64,000 nt of DNA from Aestuariibaculum lutulentum (GCF_032926325.1 NZ_CP136709.1:3318501-3382500), one strand, 5' to 3'. Numbered from the stretch's first letter, positions 8,404-17,288 are shown. The notes: generated from the sequence alone by a model not told the origin. Numbers and translations are program-made.

Positions 8404-9686
8404 TATTCAATATCCTTTAATCGAATTGACACTGCATTTTTATGGGCTTGCAATCCTTCAGCTTCCGCCATTTGTTCAATAGTGTTACCTATATTCAACA
8501 AGCCTTCCTTAGAAATCTTTTGAAAAGACATACTTTTTTGAAAACTATCTAAATTCACACCAGAATACGCTTTTGAAAACCCATTTGTCGGCAAAGTATG
8601 ATTCGTTCCAGAAGCATAATCACCGGCGCTTTCAGGGGTATAATCACCAATAAAAATAGAGCCTGCATTGACAATACCATTTACATAAAAATCTTCATTT
8701 TTAGCACAGATAATAAAGTGTTCCGGGCCGTATTCATTGATTAATTCTAAAGCCAATTCGTCAGTTTCAACATAAATTAGTTTAGAATTCGCTATAGCTT
8801 TTTCAGCAATCGCTTTACGCGGAAGAACCTCTAATTGTTTTTCAACTTCCTCAGATACTTTTTGAACCACATTTTTAGAAGTTGACACTAAAATCACCTG
8901 GCTATCGGCGCCGTGCTCTGCCTGACTAAGGAGATCTGAAGCAATATAGGCTGGATTCCCGGTGTCATCGGCCACCACCAATAATTCACTTGGTCCTGCA
9001 GGCATATCGATAGCCACGCCAAATTTTGTCGCCAATTGCTTAGCTACAGTTACAAACTGATTCCCTGGTCCGAAAATTTTATAAACCTTAGGGATAATTT
9101 CTGTACCGAAAGTTAATCCAGCAATTGCTTGAATACCTCCAACTTTTATAATTTTAGTGACCCCACAAAGCTGTGCTGCAAATAGAATTTCGTTTGCCAA
9201 TTGCCCTTCTTTGTTTGGAGGAGAACATAAAACAATTTCCTTGCATCCAGCGATTTGCGCAGGCACAGCCAACATTAAAACCGTTGAAAATAAAGGTGCC
9301 GTTCCTCCTGGAATGTATAATCCCACTTTGTCAATGGGACGTTTTTCCTGCCAGCAAACGACTCCGTTAGTGGTTTCAACTTTAACTCTTGAAGTTTTTT
9401 GAGCGCTGTGAAAAGTCTCTATATTCTGTTTTGCCTGAGTTATGGCTTTTTTTAAATCTTCTGAAACTCTATCGACAGCCAATTGAATTTCTTCAGCAGA
9501 CACGATATTCATTTCTAAATCAACTTGATCAAACTGAAGCGTGTAATTTTTAATAGCTTTATCACCTTCCTTTTTAACTTCATTGAATATTTTATTGACG
9601 GTAGCTTCAATGTCGTCGACAGTTTGCGTAGGTCGCTTCAAGACTTCTGCCCATTCCGATTGTTTAGGATTATTAATTATCTGCAT
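8403..9686 (-). CDS. hisD: histidinol dehydrogenase
   Basis: HisD (427 residues) oxidises L-histidinol to L-histidine in two NAD-dependent steps using a zinc ion. Recognisable motifs include IYIPGGTAPLFSTVLM-like VGLYIPGGTAPL, the GPGNQFVTVAKQ and MPAGPSELLVVAD segments, the zinc-site LLSQAEHGADSQ, the catalytic YGPEHFI (Glu-His pair), and GDYTPESAGDYASGTNHTLP near the C-terminus. Length and motif order are normal. It lies 12 bases downstream of hisG. Confidence 0.98.
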   Translation of the reverse strand: MQIINNPKQSEWAEVLKRPTQTVDDIEATVNKIFNEVKKEGDKAIKNYTLQFDQVDLEMNIVSAEEIQLAVDRVSEDLKKAITQAKQNIETFHSAQKTSRVKVETTNGVVCWQEKRPIDKVGLYIPGGTAPLFSTVLMLAVPAQIAGCKEIVLCSPPNKEGQLANEILFAAQLCGVTKIIKVGGIQAIAGLTFGTEIIPKVYKIFGPGNQFVTVAKQLATKFGVAIDMPAGPSELLVVADDTGNPAYIASDLLSQAEHGADSQVILVSTSKNVVQKVSEEVEKQLEVLPRKAIAEKAIANSKLIYVETDELALELINEYGPEHFIICAKNEDFYVNGIVNAGSIFIGDYTPESAGDYASGTNHTLPTNGFSKAYSGVNLDSFQKSMSFQKISKEGLLNIGNTIEQMAEAEGLQAHKNAVSIRLKDIE

Positions 9687-9698
9687 ATCATCAAAAAA

Positions 9699-10556
9699 TT
9701 AAAGAACCATTTTTTCAATAGGACATACTAAAATACCTTGGGCGCCCTTGTCTTTCAATTCATCAATAACATCCCAGAATTCGTTTTTACTGATTACTGA
9801 GTGGACCGAACTCCAGCCTTCCTGAGCCAAAGGCAAAACCGTTGGACTCTTCATTCCTGGTAAGACATTAATGATATCCTGAATTTTATCGTTAGGTGCA
9901 TTCAATAATACATATTTAGATTCTCTTCCTTTTAAAACCGATTGGATTCTAAACTGGATTTTATCTAAAATAGCTTGTTTTTCCTTATTTAAAACAGGCG
10001 AAACCGCTAAAACAGCTTCCGACCTTAACAGCGTTTCAACTTCCTTTAAGTTGTTCTTAAACAAGGTGCTTCCACTAGAAACAATATCACAAATAGCTTC
10101 AGAGAGCCCTATGTTTGGTGCAATTTCAACCGACCCGTTAATAATGTGAATGTTTGCAGAAACCCCTTTAGTATCAAGATATTTTTGTACTGTATTCGGG
10201 TAGGATGTCGCAATGCGCTTACCTTCTAAATCCGTAAGCCCGTTATATTTCATAGATTTTGGCACAGCAATACAAACACGACAAGATGAAAACCCTAATT
10301 TTTCGGCAATGCCAATATCTTCACCCTTTTCAATTAGAACATTTTCTCCAATAATCGCGGCATCAACAACACCATCTTTAAGATATTGAGGGATATCGCC
10401 ATTTCTTAAATAAAACACTTCGACAGGGAAGTTTCTGGCAGAAGCCTTTAATTGATCTTTTCCGTTATCGATAGATATACCGATATTTTTTAACAATTCC
10501 ATGGATTCGTCGTGTAAACGACCAGCTTTTTGTACTGCAATTCGTAATTTACTCAT
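9699..10556 (-). CDS. hisG: ATP phosphoribosyltransferase, long form
   Basis: HisG (285 residues) couples ATP and PRPP in the first, feedback-controlled step of histidine synthesis. It begins MSKLRIAVQKAGRL, shows the FYLRNGDIPQYLKDGVVD and PRPP-loop region DIVSSGSTL, and is long enough to include the C-terminal ACT-like regulatory domain (about residues 210-285). That makes it the HisZ-independent long form. I choose the ATG at 10556; a further upstream in-frame ATG would add 11 residues that lie in the attenuator region. It is the first structural gene of the operon. Confidence 0.97.
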   Translation of the reverse strand: MSKLRIAVQKAGRLHDESMELLKNIGISIDNGKDQLKASARNFPVEVFYLRNGDIPQYLKDGVVDAAIIGENVLIEKGEDIGIAEKLGFSSCRVCIAVPKSMKYNGLTDLEGKRIATSYPNTVQKYLDTKGVSANIHIINGSVEIAPNIGLSEAICDIVSSGSTLFKNNLKEVETLLRSEAVLAVSPVLNKEKQAILDKIQFRIQSVLKGRESKYVLLNAPNDKIQDIINVLPGMKSPTVLPLAQEGWSSVHSVISKNEFWDVIDELKDKGAQGILVCPIEKMVL

Positions 10557-10606
10557 TAGTTCATTTCGGTTTATATGAGTTTGAAACAATTAGTTGGTTT
10601 AGAAAT

Positions 10607-10640
10607 AAAAAAACCCGCTTGATTGTCTCAAACGGGTTTT
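10607..10640 (-). terminator. his operon attenuator hairpin
   Basis: On the minus strand a 12-bp stem (AAACCCGTTTGA / TCAAGCGGGTTT, one G-T pair, loop GACAA) is followed directly by a run of seven T. It lies between the histidine-rich leader peptide and hisG, the position of a transcriptional attenuator. Its 5' arm can pair alternatively with the CTCAAGCG segment in the last codons of the leader peptide at about 10675-10682, giving a competing antiterminator. Confidence 0.88.
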
Positions 10641-10669
10641 AAAATATGTTGAATTTATTCAATACATTT

Positions 10670-10726
10670 TCACTTCGCTTGAGGGCAAATTTGAAAATGA
10701 TGATGATGTGCTTGAATAAATGTCAT
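10670..10726 (-). CDS. hisL: his operon leader peptide
   Basis: Reading the minus strand from the ATG at 10726 gives an 18-codon frame, MTFIQAHHHHFQICPQAK, ending in TGA at 10670. Four consecutive CAT histidine codons in a tiny frame directly upstream of a terminator hairpin and hisG are the defining features of a His-sensing attenuation leader. When charged His-tRNA is scarce, a ribosome stalled on the His codons leaves the downstream CTCAAGCG free to pair with the terminator's 5' arm. When it is plentiful, the ribosome reaches the stop and covers that segment. The assignment is from sequence logic, not experiment. Confidence 0.88.
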   Translation of the reverse strand: MTFIQAHHHHFQICPQAK

Positions 10727-10745
10727 TTGTTCTATTTCTGTTTCA

Positions 10746-10778
10746 CAAATATTTAAAATAAAAACGTTTAATTCCAAA
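10746..10778 (-). promoter_or_regulatory. candidate his operon promoter
   Basis: On the minus strand TTTG (10778-10775) is followed after 21 bases by AATATTTG (10753-10746), which is one base off the Bacteroidota -7 consensus TAnnTTTG. The implied start near 10739 would leave about 13 bases before the leader peptide ATG, which suits an attenuation leader. The rest of 10779-10887 shows only AT-rich spacer; a second TAGCTTTG at 10866-10859 lacks a -33 partner. Confidence 0.4.
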
Positions 10779-10887
10779 TAATGCTGTTATTTTTTTAAAG
10801 TATTTAACATTTAAAAGTTTTAACTCAATTCTGTTAACTAAAATTCAATATTTAAATACAAAGCTAAATAATCTATTAATCGACTGT

Positions 10888-11703
10888 TTATTGGTTTCCT
10901 AAAATAATAGGCATACCACTATCTCCCGAACCAATAACAATCACTTTGCTATTTGGTGATTCTGATAATTTAACCGTCGCCTCAATACCTTTATCCAGAA
11001 GGATTTTATCGGTTAACGAAGCGCTTAGAATTTTATTAGCATCAGCTTTACCTTGCGCTTCAATAATCACTTTTTCAGCTTCTTTTTGAGCAGTCACTAA
11101 TCTAAACTCATACTCTAATGACTCCTGTTCTTGTTTCAGTTTGCGCTCAATAGCATCTTTAATAGTAGGCGGTAAAGTCACATCTCTCACCAACACTTCA
11201 TTTAACTGAATGTATTGATCCTCAACAATTTTTTGAGTTTCTTCAAAGATTTCCTGCTGAATGGCATCACGCTTACTAGAATATAATTGCTCAGGGGTAT
11301 AACGGCCAACTACACTACGTGCCGCAGAACGAATTGCCGGAAGCAGCACGCGATCGATATACTGCTCACTTTTCTCCTGATGGAGTTTTCCTAACTGATC
11401 GTATTTAGGCTGAAACCAAACCGAAGCTTCCAGTTTAATATCTAATCCGTTTGAGGATAATACATTCATTTTTTCTAATTTCTCCTGCTGACGCACTTCA
11501 TAAACAAACACTTTATTCCAAGGTGCCACAATATGAAATCCTTCACTTAACGGTGGCTCATCGGTTACAACACCACCTCCAAAGGTTCTGTACAAAACAC
11601 CTGCTTCACCAGAACCAATAGTCACAGCTGATTTTGACAATAAAACAATTAAAACTACTGCAACAATAATTACAGGAAATGCAATTTTTGGTAATTTTTC
11701 CAT
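10888..11703 (-). CDS. prohibitin / SPFH domain membrane protein
   Basis: This 271-residue protein has one N-terminal membrane segment at about residues 8-26, then an SPFH/Band 7 domain (about 27-200) with GSGEAGVLYRTFGG, ARSVVGRYTPEQLYSSKRDAI broken into its usual pieces, and a helical Lys/Glu-rich stretch (KLKQEQESLEYEFRLVTAQK) that probably forms a coiled coil. Such proteins form ring assemblies in the inner membrane and often influence proteases or membrane organisation. It follows the VWA gene by 13 bases on the same strand, so the two are probably cotranscribed. Its specific partner is unknown. Confidence 0.88.
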   Translation of the reverse strand: MEKLPKIAFPVIIVAVVLIVLLSKSAVTIGSGEAGVLYRTFGGGVVTDEPPLSEGFHIVAPWNKVFVYEVRQQEKLEKMNVLSSNGLDIKLEASVWFQPKYDQLGKLHQEKSEQYIDRVLLPAIRSAARSVVGRYTPEQLYSSKRDAIQQEIFEETQKIVEDQYIQLNEVLVRDVTLPPTIKDAIERKLKQEQESLEYEFRLVTAQKEAEKVIIEAQGKADANKILSASLTDKILLDKGIEATVKLSESPNSKVIVIGSGDSGMPIILGNQ

Positions 11704-11716
11704 CTATATATTTAGT

Positions 11717-13750
11717 TTAAATTAATCCGTTATATTTTCTTAAAAACCACTCTAGACTTAGGCTCAGAGCGATTATGGCCAGCAAATATTTCCAATCTAT
11801 TAAAGGTAAGCTATTTTTATGGCTTTTCTGAATTGTGCTAAAACGATTGTCATTAAGCAAATCATCAATTAAAGCATCTGTATTATCAATAAAATATGCC
11901 TTTCCTGAACTATTAGACGCCAGTTGTTCAAGCTTTGTTACATTAGCATTTAAGAATTGTTGCTCTACATTATATTCAAGAATAGTAAAACTACCGGTTT
12001 TTGAAATATTAGCTTCTTCAGCATGAACCTTAAAATCATACTCCGAAGGTGATAAACTACTTAAATCTACCTCGTAATTATTATTTTTTAGAATGAGTGG
12101 AAATGTTTTAGATTCTTTCGATATTTTATCTGCTACGGTAATATTAAGAGTTTCCCGTTCATTAAAAATATAGTTCTTGTCAAAATATTGCGCTGTTACA
12201 ATAACGTTTCCGGAGCCATTGTAAAACGATTGATAATCGACATTCAGTCTGCTTTTTAATTTATTTGAAGCTAAATACTGAATTAATTTATTGAAGAAAT
12301 TATCAAATCCGTGAAACGATTTGGTTTCCACATAACTTTGCGATCGCCATTGCCAGATGTTTTCACCTAACAACAACGCTTCCCTTCTACCTTGAGTTTC
12401 AAAAGTTCCAAGTAAAGGCTCTCCAACATCTATTCCGTTTAGCGTTTTATGCAGAATCGTTTCAAAAGGCACCAAGGCAATCAACGAACTGTAATATGAA
12501 TGTAATGGAGGGAAGGATTCAAAATCGATATCATCAACAAAAAATGGCGTGTAATTTTTCTCTAAAGCTGCCTGATAATTTTCTGTGTTATAGGTAATTT
12601 CGAACTCATAACTTTTATTGATATTATTTAAGAATTCAATGTCTGTTTTTGGCCCTACGATAATAAATCTGTTTTTGTTTTCATTGTCTAATTGCTCAAA
12701 CAATGCTTTAAACTTATCATTTGGCTGATACAATACAATTAATTGAAAATCATTTATTTGATTTAATATTGACTTTGAATTAAAAAAGCTAACAGAACGT
12801 TGTTCGTTACTTTCAATACTCTTTTTTAAAGCACCTAAATCCGGATGAATAATATCGCTAACAATAGCCACTTTTGTTTTTTGATCAATAACTTCTACTG
12901 CAAAATTTTTAGAGTTATTTAGGGTGTTTTTTTCTGAATTTAAAGGCGACAGTGTCGCTTTGTACACCTGCACACCCACCTGATTTGCAGGTAGAGTAAA
13001 ATTGATGATTTTTGAATTGTTTTCCTTTGAGAAATTTACAGCTTCAGAATAAATTATAGAATTCCCTATTGTTACTGTAAATTGGGATTTTACTGAACCT
13101 ATTCCGTTGTAAACTAAAATGGTTTCAACAGGAAATTTATTTTTTAAATATGCGTATTTATTAACGTTAAGCTGCTGAATTTTCAAATCAACATAACTAA
13201 TTGTATCACCTAAAATAACAGGATATACAGGTTGTTTATAATCGAGATAAGCAAACTCATAATTATTACCGTAGGTTTGATTACCATCGGTTATAAGCAC
13301 TGTAGGCGATGTACTTTGCTTGTATATTTGCGTTAATTGAGAAAACGCCTGATTGACATTTGTCTCTTGTTCTGTAAAGGAAAGCGAATCAAAAGGTTTT
13401 AAAGTATTTCCAAAAGTATAAATACTTAAATTGAATTTATCCTGTAATTCCTTATTAGTCCTTAATTGATTTAATAATGTGTTGGCTTCTGTGTCATGAC
13501 CTAAATACTTTATTGAAGATGAATTATCTACGGCTAAGACCAAATTTGGCTTTTCTACAGATAAAACAACTTGCTCAAATTTAGGGTTGATTAACAATAA
13601 AATAACTGAGAAAATTGTGATAAAACGCAGAAACAAAAAAAGCATGCTTAATTTAGACATGCCTTTTTTGTTTTTATAATACTGAAATCCCGCTATTAAT
13701 AAAGCAGTTATTCCAGAAATTATGATGTATACCAGAGTTTCAGAACTCAT
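11717..13750 (-). CDS. VWA-domain membrane protein, 677 aa
   Basis: The protein starts with two membrane segments (about residues 5-22 and 36-56) and ends with one (about 655-672), in the layout of Bat-like aerotolerance-type proteins. Between them is a von Willebrand factor A-like region with an imperfect MIDAS motif, LAVDNSSSIKYL, and the later threonine/aspartate site LITDGNQTYG. The middle and C-terminal parts look like extracytoplasmic beta-rich domains. It is likely an inner-membrane protein with a periplasmic body, but the substrate or partner is unknown. It lies between fabG and the prohibitin gene on one strand. Confidence 0.78.
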   Translation of the reverse strand: MSSETLVYIIISGITALLIAGFQYYKNKKGMSKLSMLFLFLRFITIFSVILLLINPKFEQVVLSVEKPNLVLAVDNSSSIKYLGHDTEANTLLNQLRTNKELQDKFNLSIYTFGNTLKPFDSLSFTEQETNVNQAFSQLTQIYKQSTSPTVLITDGNQTYGNNYEFAYLDYKQPVYPVILGDTISYVDLKIQQLNVNKYAYLKNKFPVETILVYNGIGSVKSQFTVTIGNSIIYSEAVNFSKENNSKIINFTLPANQVGVQVYKATLSPLNSEKNTLNNSKNFAVEVIDQKTKVAIVSDIIHPDLGALKKSIESNEQRSVSFFNSKSILNQINDFQLIVLYQPNDKFKALFEQLDNENKNRFIIVGPKTDIEFLNNINKSYEFEITYNTENYQAALEKNYTPFFVDDIDFESFPPLHSYYSSLIALVPFETILHKTLNGIDVGEPLLGTFETQGRREALLLGENIWQWRSQSYVETKSFHGFDNFFNKLIQYLASNKLKSRLNVDYQSFYNGSGNVIVTAQYFDKNYIFNERETLNITVADKISKESKTFPLILKNNNYEVDLSSLSPSEYDFKVHAEEANISKTGSFTILEYNVEQQFLNANVTKLEQLASNSSGKAYFIDNTDALIDDLLNDNRFSTIQKSHKNSLPLIDWKYLLAIIALSLSLEWFLRKYNGLI

Positions 13751-13802
13751 TAATTTACATAAAGTTTAAAAGTGAGATTTCCGCTTTCGCAGAAATTGAA
13801 AA

Positions 13803-14549
13803 TTAGGTTAACATTCCACCGTCAACGTTTAATGTTTGCCCTGTTACGTATGCACTCATATCACTTGCTAAGAATACACATACGTTAGCAACATCTTCAG
13901 GAGTGCCTCCTCGTTTTAACGGAATACCAGCTCTCCATCCTTTAACCACTTCTTCATCTAATTTAGCTGTCATTTCAGTTTCAATGAAACCTGGAGCAAC
14001 TACGTTACTACGAATGTTACGAGAACCTAACTCTAAAGCAACAGACTTAGAGAATCCGATAATACCAGCTTTAGAAGCCGCATAGTTTGTTTGACCAGCA
14101 TTTCCTTTAACACCAACAACAGAACTCATGTTAATAATAGAACCTGCACGTTGCTTTAACATGGTGCGTTGCACTGCTTTAGTCATGTTGAAAACCGACT
14201 TTAAGTTCACTTCAATAACGGTGTCGAAATCTTCTTCAGAGATACGCATTAATAAGTTGTCTTTAGTGATACCTGCATTATTTACTAATACATCGATACT
14301 ACCAAATTCGGCAACAACATCGTCAGCTAATTTTTGAGCTTCATCAAAACTTGCTGCGTTACTTTTATACCCTTTAGCTTTTACTCCTAAAGCGATTAAT
14401 TCTTTTTCAAGCTCGTTAGCAGCTTCAACAGAGGAACTATATGTAAACGCTACATTAGCACCTTGAGCAGCAAAAACTTGTGCAATACCTCTTCCAATAC
14501 CTCTACTTGCTCCTGTGATAATGGCGGTTTTACCTTCTAATAATTTCAT
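13803..14549 (-). CDS. fabG: 3-oxoacyl-ACP reductase
   Basis: FabG (248 residues) is an NADPH-dependent short-chain dehydrogenase that reduces 3-oxoacyl-ACP in fatty acid elongation. The cofactor motif TGASRGIG is at residues 12-19, NNAG at 90-93, and the catalytic tetrad is Asn115, Ser143, Tyr156 and Lys160. The C-terminal SAYVTGQTLNVDGGM is typical. The gene has its own promoter far upstream and a potentially structured 5' leader. It stands 245 bases downstream of sucD and 52 bases upstream of the VWA gene. Confidence 0.93.
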   Translation of the reverse strand: MKLLEGKTAIITGASRGIGRGIAQVFAAQGANVAFTYSSSVEAANELEKELIALGVKAKGYKSNAASFDEAQKLADDVVAEFGSIDVLVNNAGITKDNLLMRISEEDFDTVIEVNLKSVFNMTKAVQRTMLKQRAGSIINMSSVVGVKGNAGQTNYAASKAGIIGFSKSVALELGSRNIRSNVVAPGFIETEMTAKLDEEVVKGWRAGIPLKRGGTPEDVANVCVFLASDMSAYVTGQTLNVDGGMLT

Positions 14550-14576
14550 GTGTAATATTTATTGTTTTTTAATAGT

Positions 14577-14642
14577 CACATGCAACACCAAACTTAACAT
14601 TGCTTAATATTGTTAAATCAAAATGTTAGGTGTTTCATTGTG
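14577..14642 (-). promoter_or_regulatory. inverted-repeat structure in the fabG 5' leader
   Basis: On the minus strand three segments pair in order: CAC with GTG, ACACC with GGTGT, and AACATT with AATGTT, around a 20-base AT-rich centre. The element lies between the predicted fabG promoter and the fabG start. It could be a folded leader or a protein-binding site; no known riboswitch is recognised. Confidence 0.4.
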
Positions 14643-14715
14643 ATTACTTTAATTTTATTTGAACATAGCTCTATTAAAAAGAGTCATGTACATGGTTGGA
14701 AATTTTTCCTTATTT

Positions 14716-14744
14716 CAAATATAACAAATACAAATTGCAACAAA
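14716..14744 (-). promoter_or_regulatory. candidate fabG promoter
   Basis: On the minus strand TTTG (14744-14741) and an exact TATATTTG (14723-14716) are separated by 17 bases. This matches the Bacteroidota primary sigma pattern. The implied start near 14709 leaves a leader of about 160 bases before fabG. Confidence 0.55.
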
Positions 14745-14776
14745 TAAAAAACCTCACAAATTATTGCGAGGTTTTT
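14745..14776 (-). terminator. sucD terminator
   Basis: The minus strand reads AAAACCTC...GAGGTTTT with a short AT loop, followed by a T-rich tail. It is 19 bases after the sucD stop and ends the lpx-efp-sucD transcription unit. Confidence 0.85.
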
Positions 14777-14794
14777 CAGATATGTTTAGAGAGA

Positions 14795-15667
14795 TTATCC
14801 TAAAACTTCAGCAACTTTCTTACCGATTTCAGCTGGAGAATCCACCACGTGAATTCCGCATTCTCTCATAATTTTCTTTTTAGCCTGAGCAGTATCATCA
14901 CTACCACCTACAATTGCACCTGCGTGCCCCATTGTACGTCCTGCCGGAGCAGTTTCACCAGCGATGAAACCGATGATAGGTTTTTTACTTCCGCTAGCTT
15001 TGTACCATTGTGCAGCATCAGCTTCTAACTGACCACCAATCTCACCAATCATAACTACAGCTTCTGTAGCAGGATCGTTGATTAATAACTCAACAGCTTC
15101 TTTAGTAGTTGTTCCAATAATTGGATCTCCACCAATACCAATTGCAGTAGTAATACCTAAACCTTGTTTTCCAACTTGGTCTGCAGCTTCATAAGTTAAT
15201 GTACCAGATTTAGAAACAATACCTACTTTACCTTGCTTAAATACAAATCCTGGCATGATACCAACTTTAGCTTCCCCCGGAGTAATTACACCTGGACAGT
15301 TAGGACCAATTAAACGACAGTCTTTATCTTTAATGTAATCTGAAGCAATAATCATATCTGCAACAGGAATACCTTCAGTAATTGTAATAATTACTTTAAT
15401 ACCTGCATCAGCAGCTTCCATAATCGCATCAGCAGCAAAAGCTGGCGGTACAAAAATAATAGTAGTATCGGCACCTACTTGCTCTACAGCGTCTTTAACT
15501 GTATTAAAAACAGGTTTATCTAAGTGAGTTTGTCCTCCTTTTCCTGGAGTAACACCACCTACTACGTTTGTTCCGTATTCAATCATTTGGCTAGCGTGGA
15601 AAGTACCTTCACTTCCAGTAAACCCTTGAACTATTATTTTTGAATCTTTGTTTACTAAAACACTCAT
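14795..15667 (-). CDS. sucD: succinyl-CoA synthetase alpha subunit
   Basis: SucD (290 residues) forms, with SucC, the TCA-cycle enzyme that makes ATP or GTP from succinyl-CoA. The CoA-binding N-terminal domain shows GFTGSEGTFHA and the signature GPNCPGVITPGE. The phosphorylated histidine is His248 in RTMGHAGAIV. Length is normal. The partner sucC is not within this window, a separation often seen in this phylum. It lies 72 bases downstream of the LpxD-like gene and ends at a terminator. Confidence 0.97.
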   Translation of the reverse strand: MSVLVNKDSKIIVQGFTGSEGTFHASQMIEYGTNVVGGVTPGKGGQTHLDKPVFNTVKDAVEQVGADTTIIFVPPAFAADAIMEAADAGIKVIITITEGIPVADMIIASDYIKDKDCRLIGPNCPGVITPGEAKVGIMPGFVFKQGKVGIVSKSGTLTYEAADQVGKQGLGITTAIGIGGDPIIGTTTKEAVELLINDPATEAVVMIGEIGGQLEADAAQWYKASGSKKPIIGFIAGETAPAGRTMGHAGAIVGGSDDTAQAKKKIMRECGIHVVDSPAEIGKKVAEVLG

Positions 15668-15739
15668 TTTTTATTATTATTTTGAATAAAGCTGCACAAA
15701 AATACTTTTTTTGAATATACTTTGGGCAGCATTTTTAAT

Positions 15740-16678
15740 TTATTTTTTAGATTTTAATTCTTCTAAAATTTTAGGAATTTGTTTCACTAAAGCTAAGCCT
15801 TTTAAGTGTTCTTTGGCTTCCTGAGCAGGTGTTCCCCAATAGGTTGTATGTCCTGCTAACGATTTACTAATACCGGCTTGAGCGTGCACTACAGCTTTAG
15901 TTCCTATAGTTATTCCGCTGGCACAACCAACCTGTCCCCAAATAGTAACTTCATCTTCAATAACCACGCATCCAGCAATACCAGCCTGTGACGCGATTAA
16001 GCATTTTTTACCAACTACGGTATCATGACCTATTTGAATAAGATTATCAAGTTTAGAACCTTCACCAATAATAGTATCTCCTGTAACTCCTCTGTCAATT
16101 GTACAAGAAGCTCCGATATCAACATTATCTTTGATAACCACACGCCCACTAGATTTTAATCGATCGAAACCTTCTGGACGTTTCTTATAATAAAAGGCAT
16201 TAGCTCCTAAAACGGTATTAGCATGAATAGTTACGTTATCACCAATAATTGCGTCGTCATAAATACTAACATTAGAATGAATCACACAATTTTTACCAAT
16301 AACAACATTATGCCCAATAAAACAATTAGGTTGTATAACAGTTCCCTCTCCTATTTGAGCTGAATCCGAAACCTGAGCATTAGCCTGTTTAAAAGGCTTA
16401 AAATGATTGGTAAGCTTATTAAAATCTCTAAAAGGGTCATCACTTACCAACAAAGCTTTGCCTTCAGGACATTCAACTTCTTTGTTAATTAAAACAATAG
16501 TTGCAGCTGAATTTAAAGCTTTATCGTAATATTTTGGATGATCGACAAATACAATATCGCCAGGCTCGACAACATGTATTTCGTTCATTCCTAAAACCGG
16601 AAAATCGTCACCCCCAACAAATTCACAATCGATTAATTGAGCAATTTGTTTTAAAGTATGTGGTTTTGGAAATTTCAA
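15740..16678 (-). CDS. LpxD-like hexapeptide acyltransferase paralogue
   Basis: This 312-residue protein has an LpxD-like N-terminal uridine-binding type domain (about residues 1-100) followed by a left-handed beta-helix of hexapeptide repeats (about 100-290) such as IGEGTVIQPNCFIGHNV and CTIDRGVTGDTIIGEG. LpxD transfers a 3-hydroxyacyl chain onto UDP-3-O-acyl-glucosamine in lipid A synthesis. Because a standard-length lpxD lies 3 kb upstream, this is a second, divergent member whose substrate may differ. It starts 6 bases after efp and is cotranscribed with it and the lpx genes. Confidence 0.85.
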   Translation of the reverse strand: MKFPKPHTLKQIAQLIDCEFVGGDDFPVLGMNEIHVVEPGDIVFVDHPKYYDKALNSAATIVLINKEVECPEGKALLVSDDPFRDFNKLTNHFKPFKQANAQVSDSAQIGEGTVIQPNCFIGHNVVIGKNCVIHSNVSIYDDAIIGDNVTIHANTVLGANAFYYKKRPEGFDRLKSSGRVVIKDNVDIGASCTIDRGVTGDTIIGEGSKLDNLIQIGHDTVVGKKCLIASQAGIAGCVVIEDEVTIWGQVGCASGITIGTKAVVHAQAGISKSLAGHTTYWGTPAQEAKEHLKGLALVKQIPKILEELKSKK

Positions 16679-16684
16679 CTGAAA

Positions 16685-17254
16685 TTATTCTTTAACGCGT
16701 TCTTTATAAGTTCCTTTTTCAGTTTCAACTTTAATTTTATCACCTTCGTTGATGAATAAGGGTACGTTTACAATCGCTCCAGTTTCAACAGTAGCAGGCT
16801 TTGTTGCGTTAGTTGCAGTATTTCCTTTAACTCCAGGCTCAGTTGCAACAACTTCTAAAACAACACTTGCAGGCATCTCTACAGAAAGCGGCATGTTATC
16901 TTCAGCGTTAATCATAACCGTAACTACTTCTCCCTCTTTCATTAAACCTGGGTTATCTAAAGCAGCCTCAGATAATTGAATTTGAGAATAATCTTCTGTA
17001 TTCATAAAGTGGTAATACTCACCATCGTTGTATAAAAACTGGAATTTGTGAGTTTCAACACGAACATCTTCTAATTTATGTCCTGCTGAAAAGGTATTAT
17101 CTAATACTTTTCCTGTTGTTACACTTTTTAATTTTGTTCTTACGAAAGCAGGTCCTTTTCCTGGCTTTACGTGTAAAAACTCTATAATTTTATAGATATC
17201 GTTATTGAATCTTAAACATAATCCGTTTCTAATATCGCTCGTTGTAACTGCCAT
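16685..17254 (-). CDS. efp: translation elongation factor P
   Basis: EF-P (189 residues) binds between the P and E sites of the ribosome and rescues stalling at polyproline. It has the three-domain layout, and the tip loop HVKPGKGPAFVRTKL near residues 29-43, with Lys33 where the modified lysine lies. The C-terminal EGDKIKVETEKGTYKERVKE-like end, seen here in pieces, is typical. It sits inside the lipid A gene cluster, between lpxA and the LpxD-like gene, with short gaps, so it is probably expressed with them. Confidence 0.97.
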   Translation of the reverse strand: MAVTTSDIRNGLCLRFNNDIYKIIEFLHVKPGKGPAFVRTKLKSVTTGKVLDNTFSAGHKLEDVRVETHKFQFLYNDGEYYHFMNTEDYSQIQLSEAALDNPGLMKEGEVVTVMINAEDNMPLSVEMPASVVLEVVATEPGVKGNTATNATKPATVETGAIVNVPLFINEGDKIKVETEKGTYKERVKE

Positions 17255-17288
17255 AATTTATGTATCTAAAATTGTATTTTTATTTTTT

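Noticed and set aside
10698..10708. His-codon run as a tag or cloning artefact
   Set aside because: The run has four codons, is preceded by a native leader and followed by an attenuator in front of hisG, so a natural role explains it.
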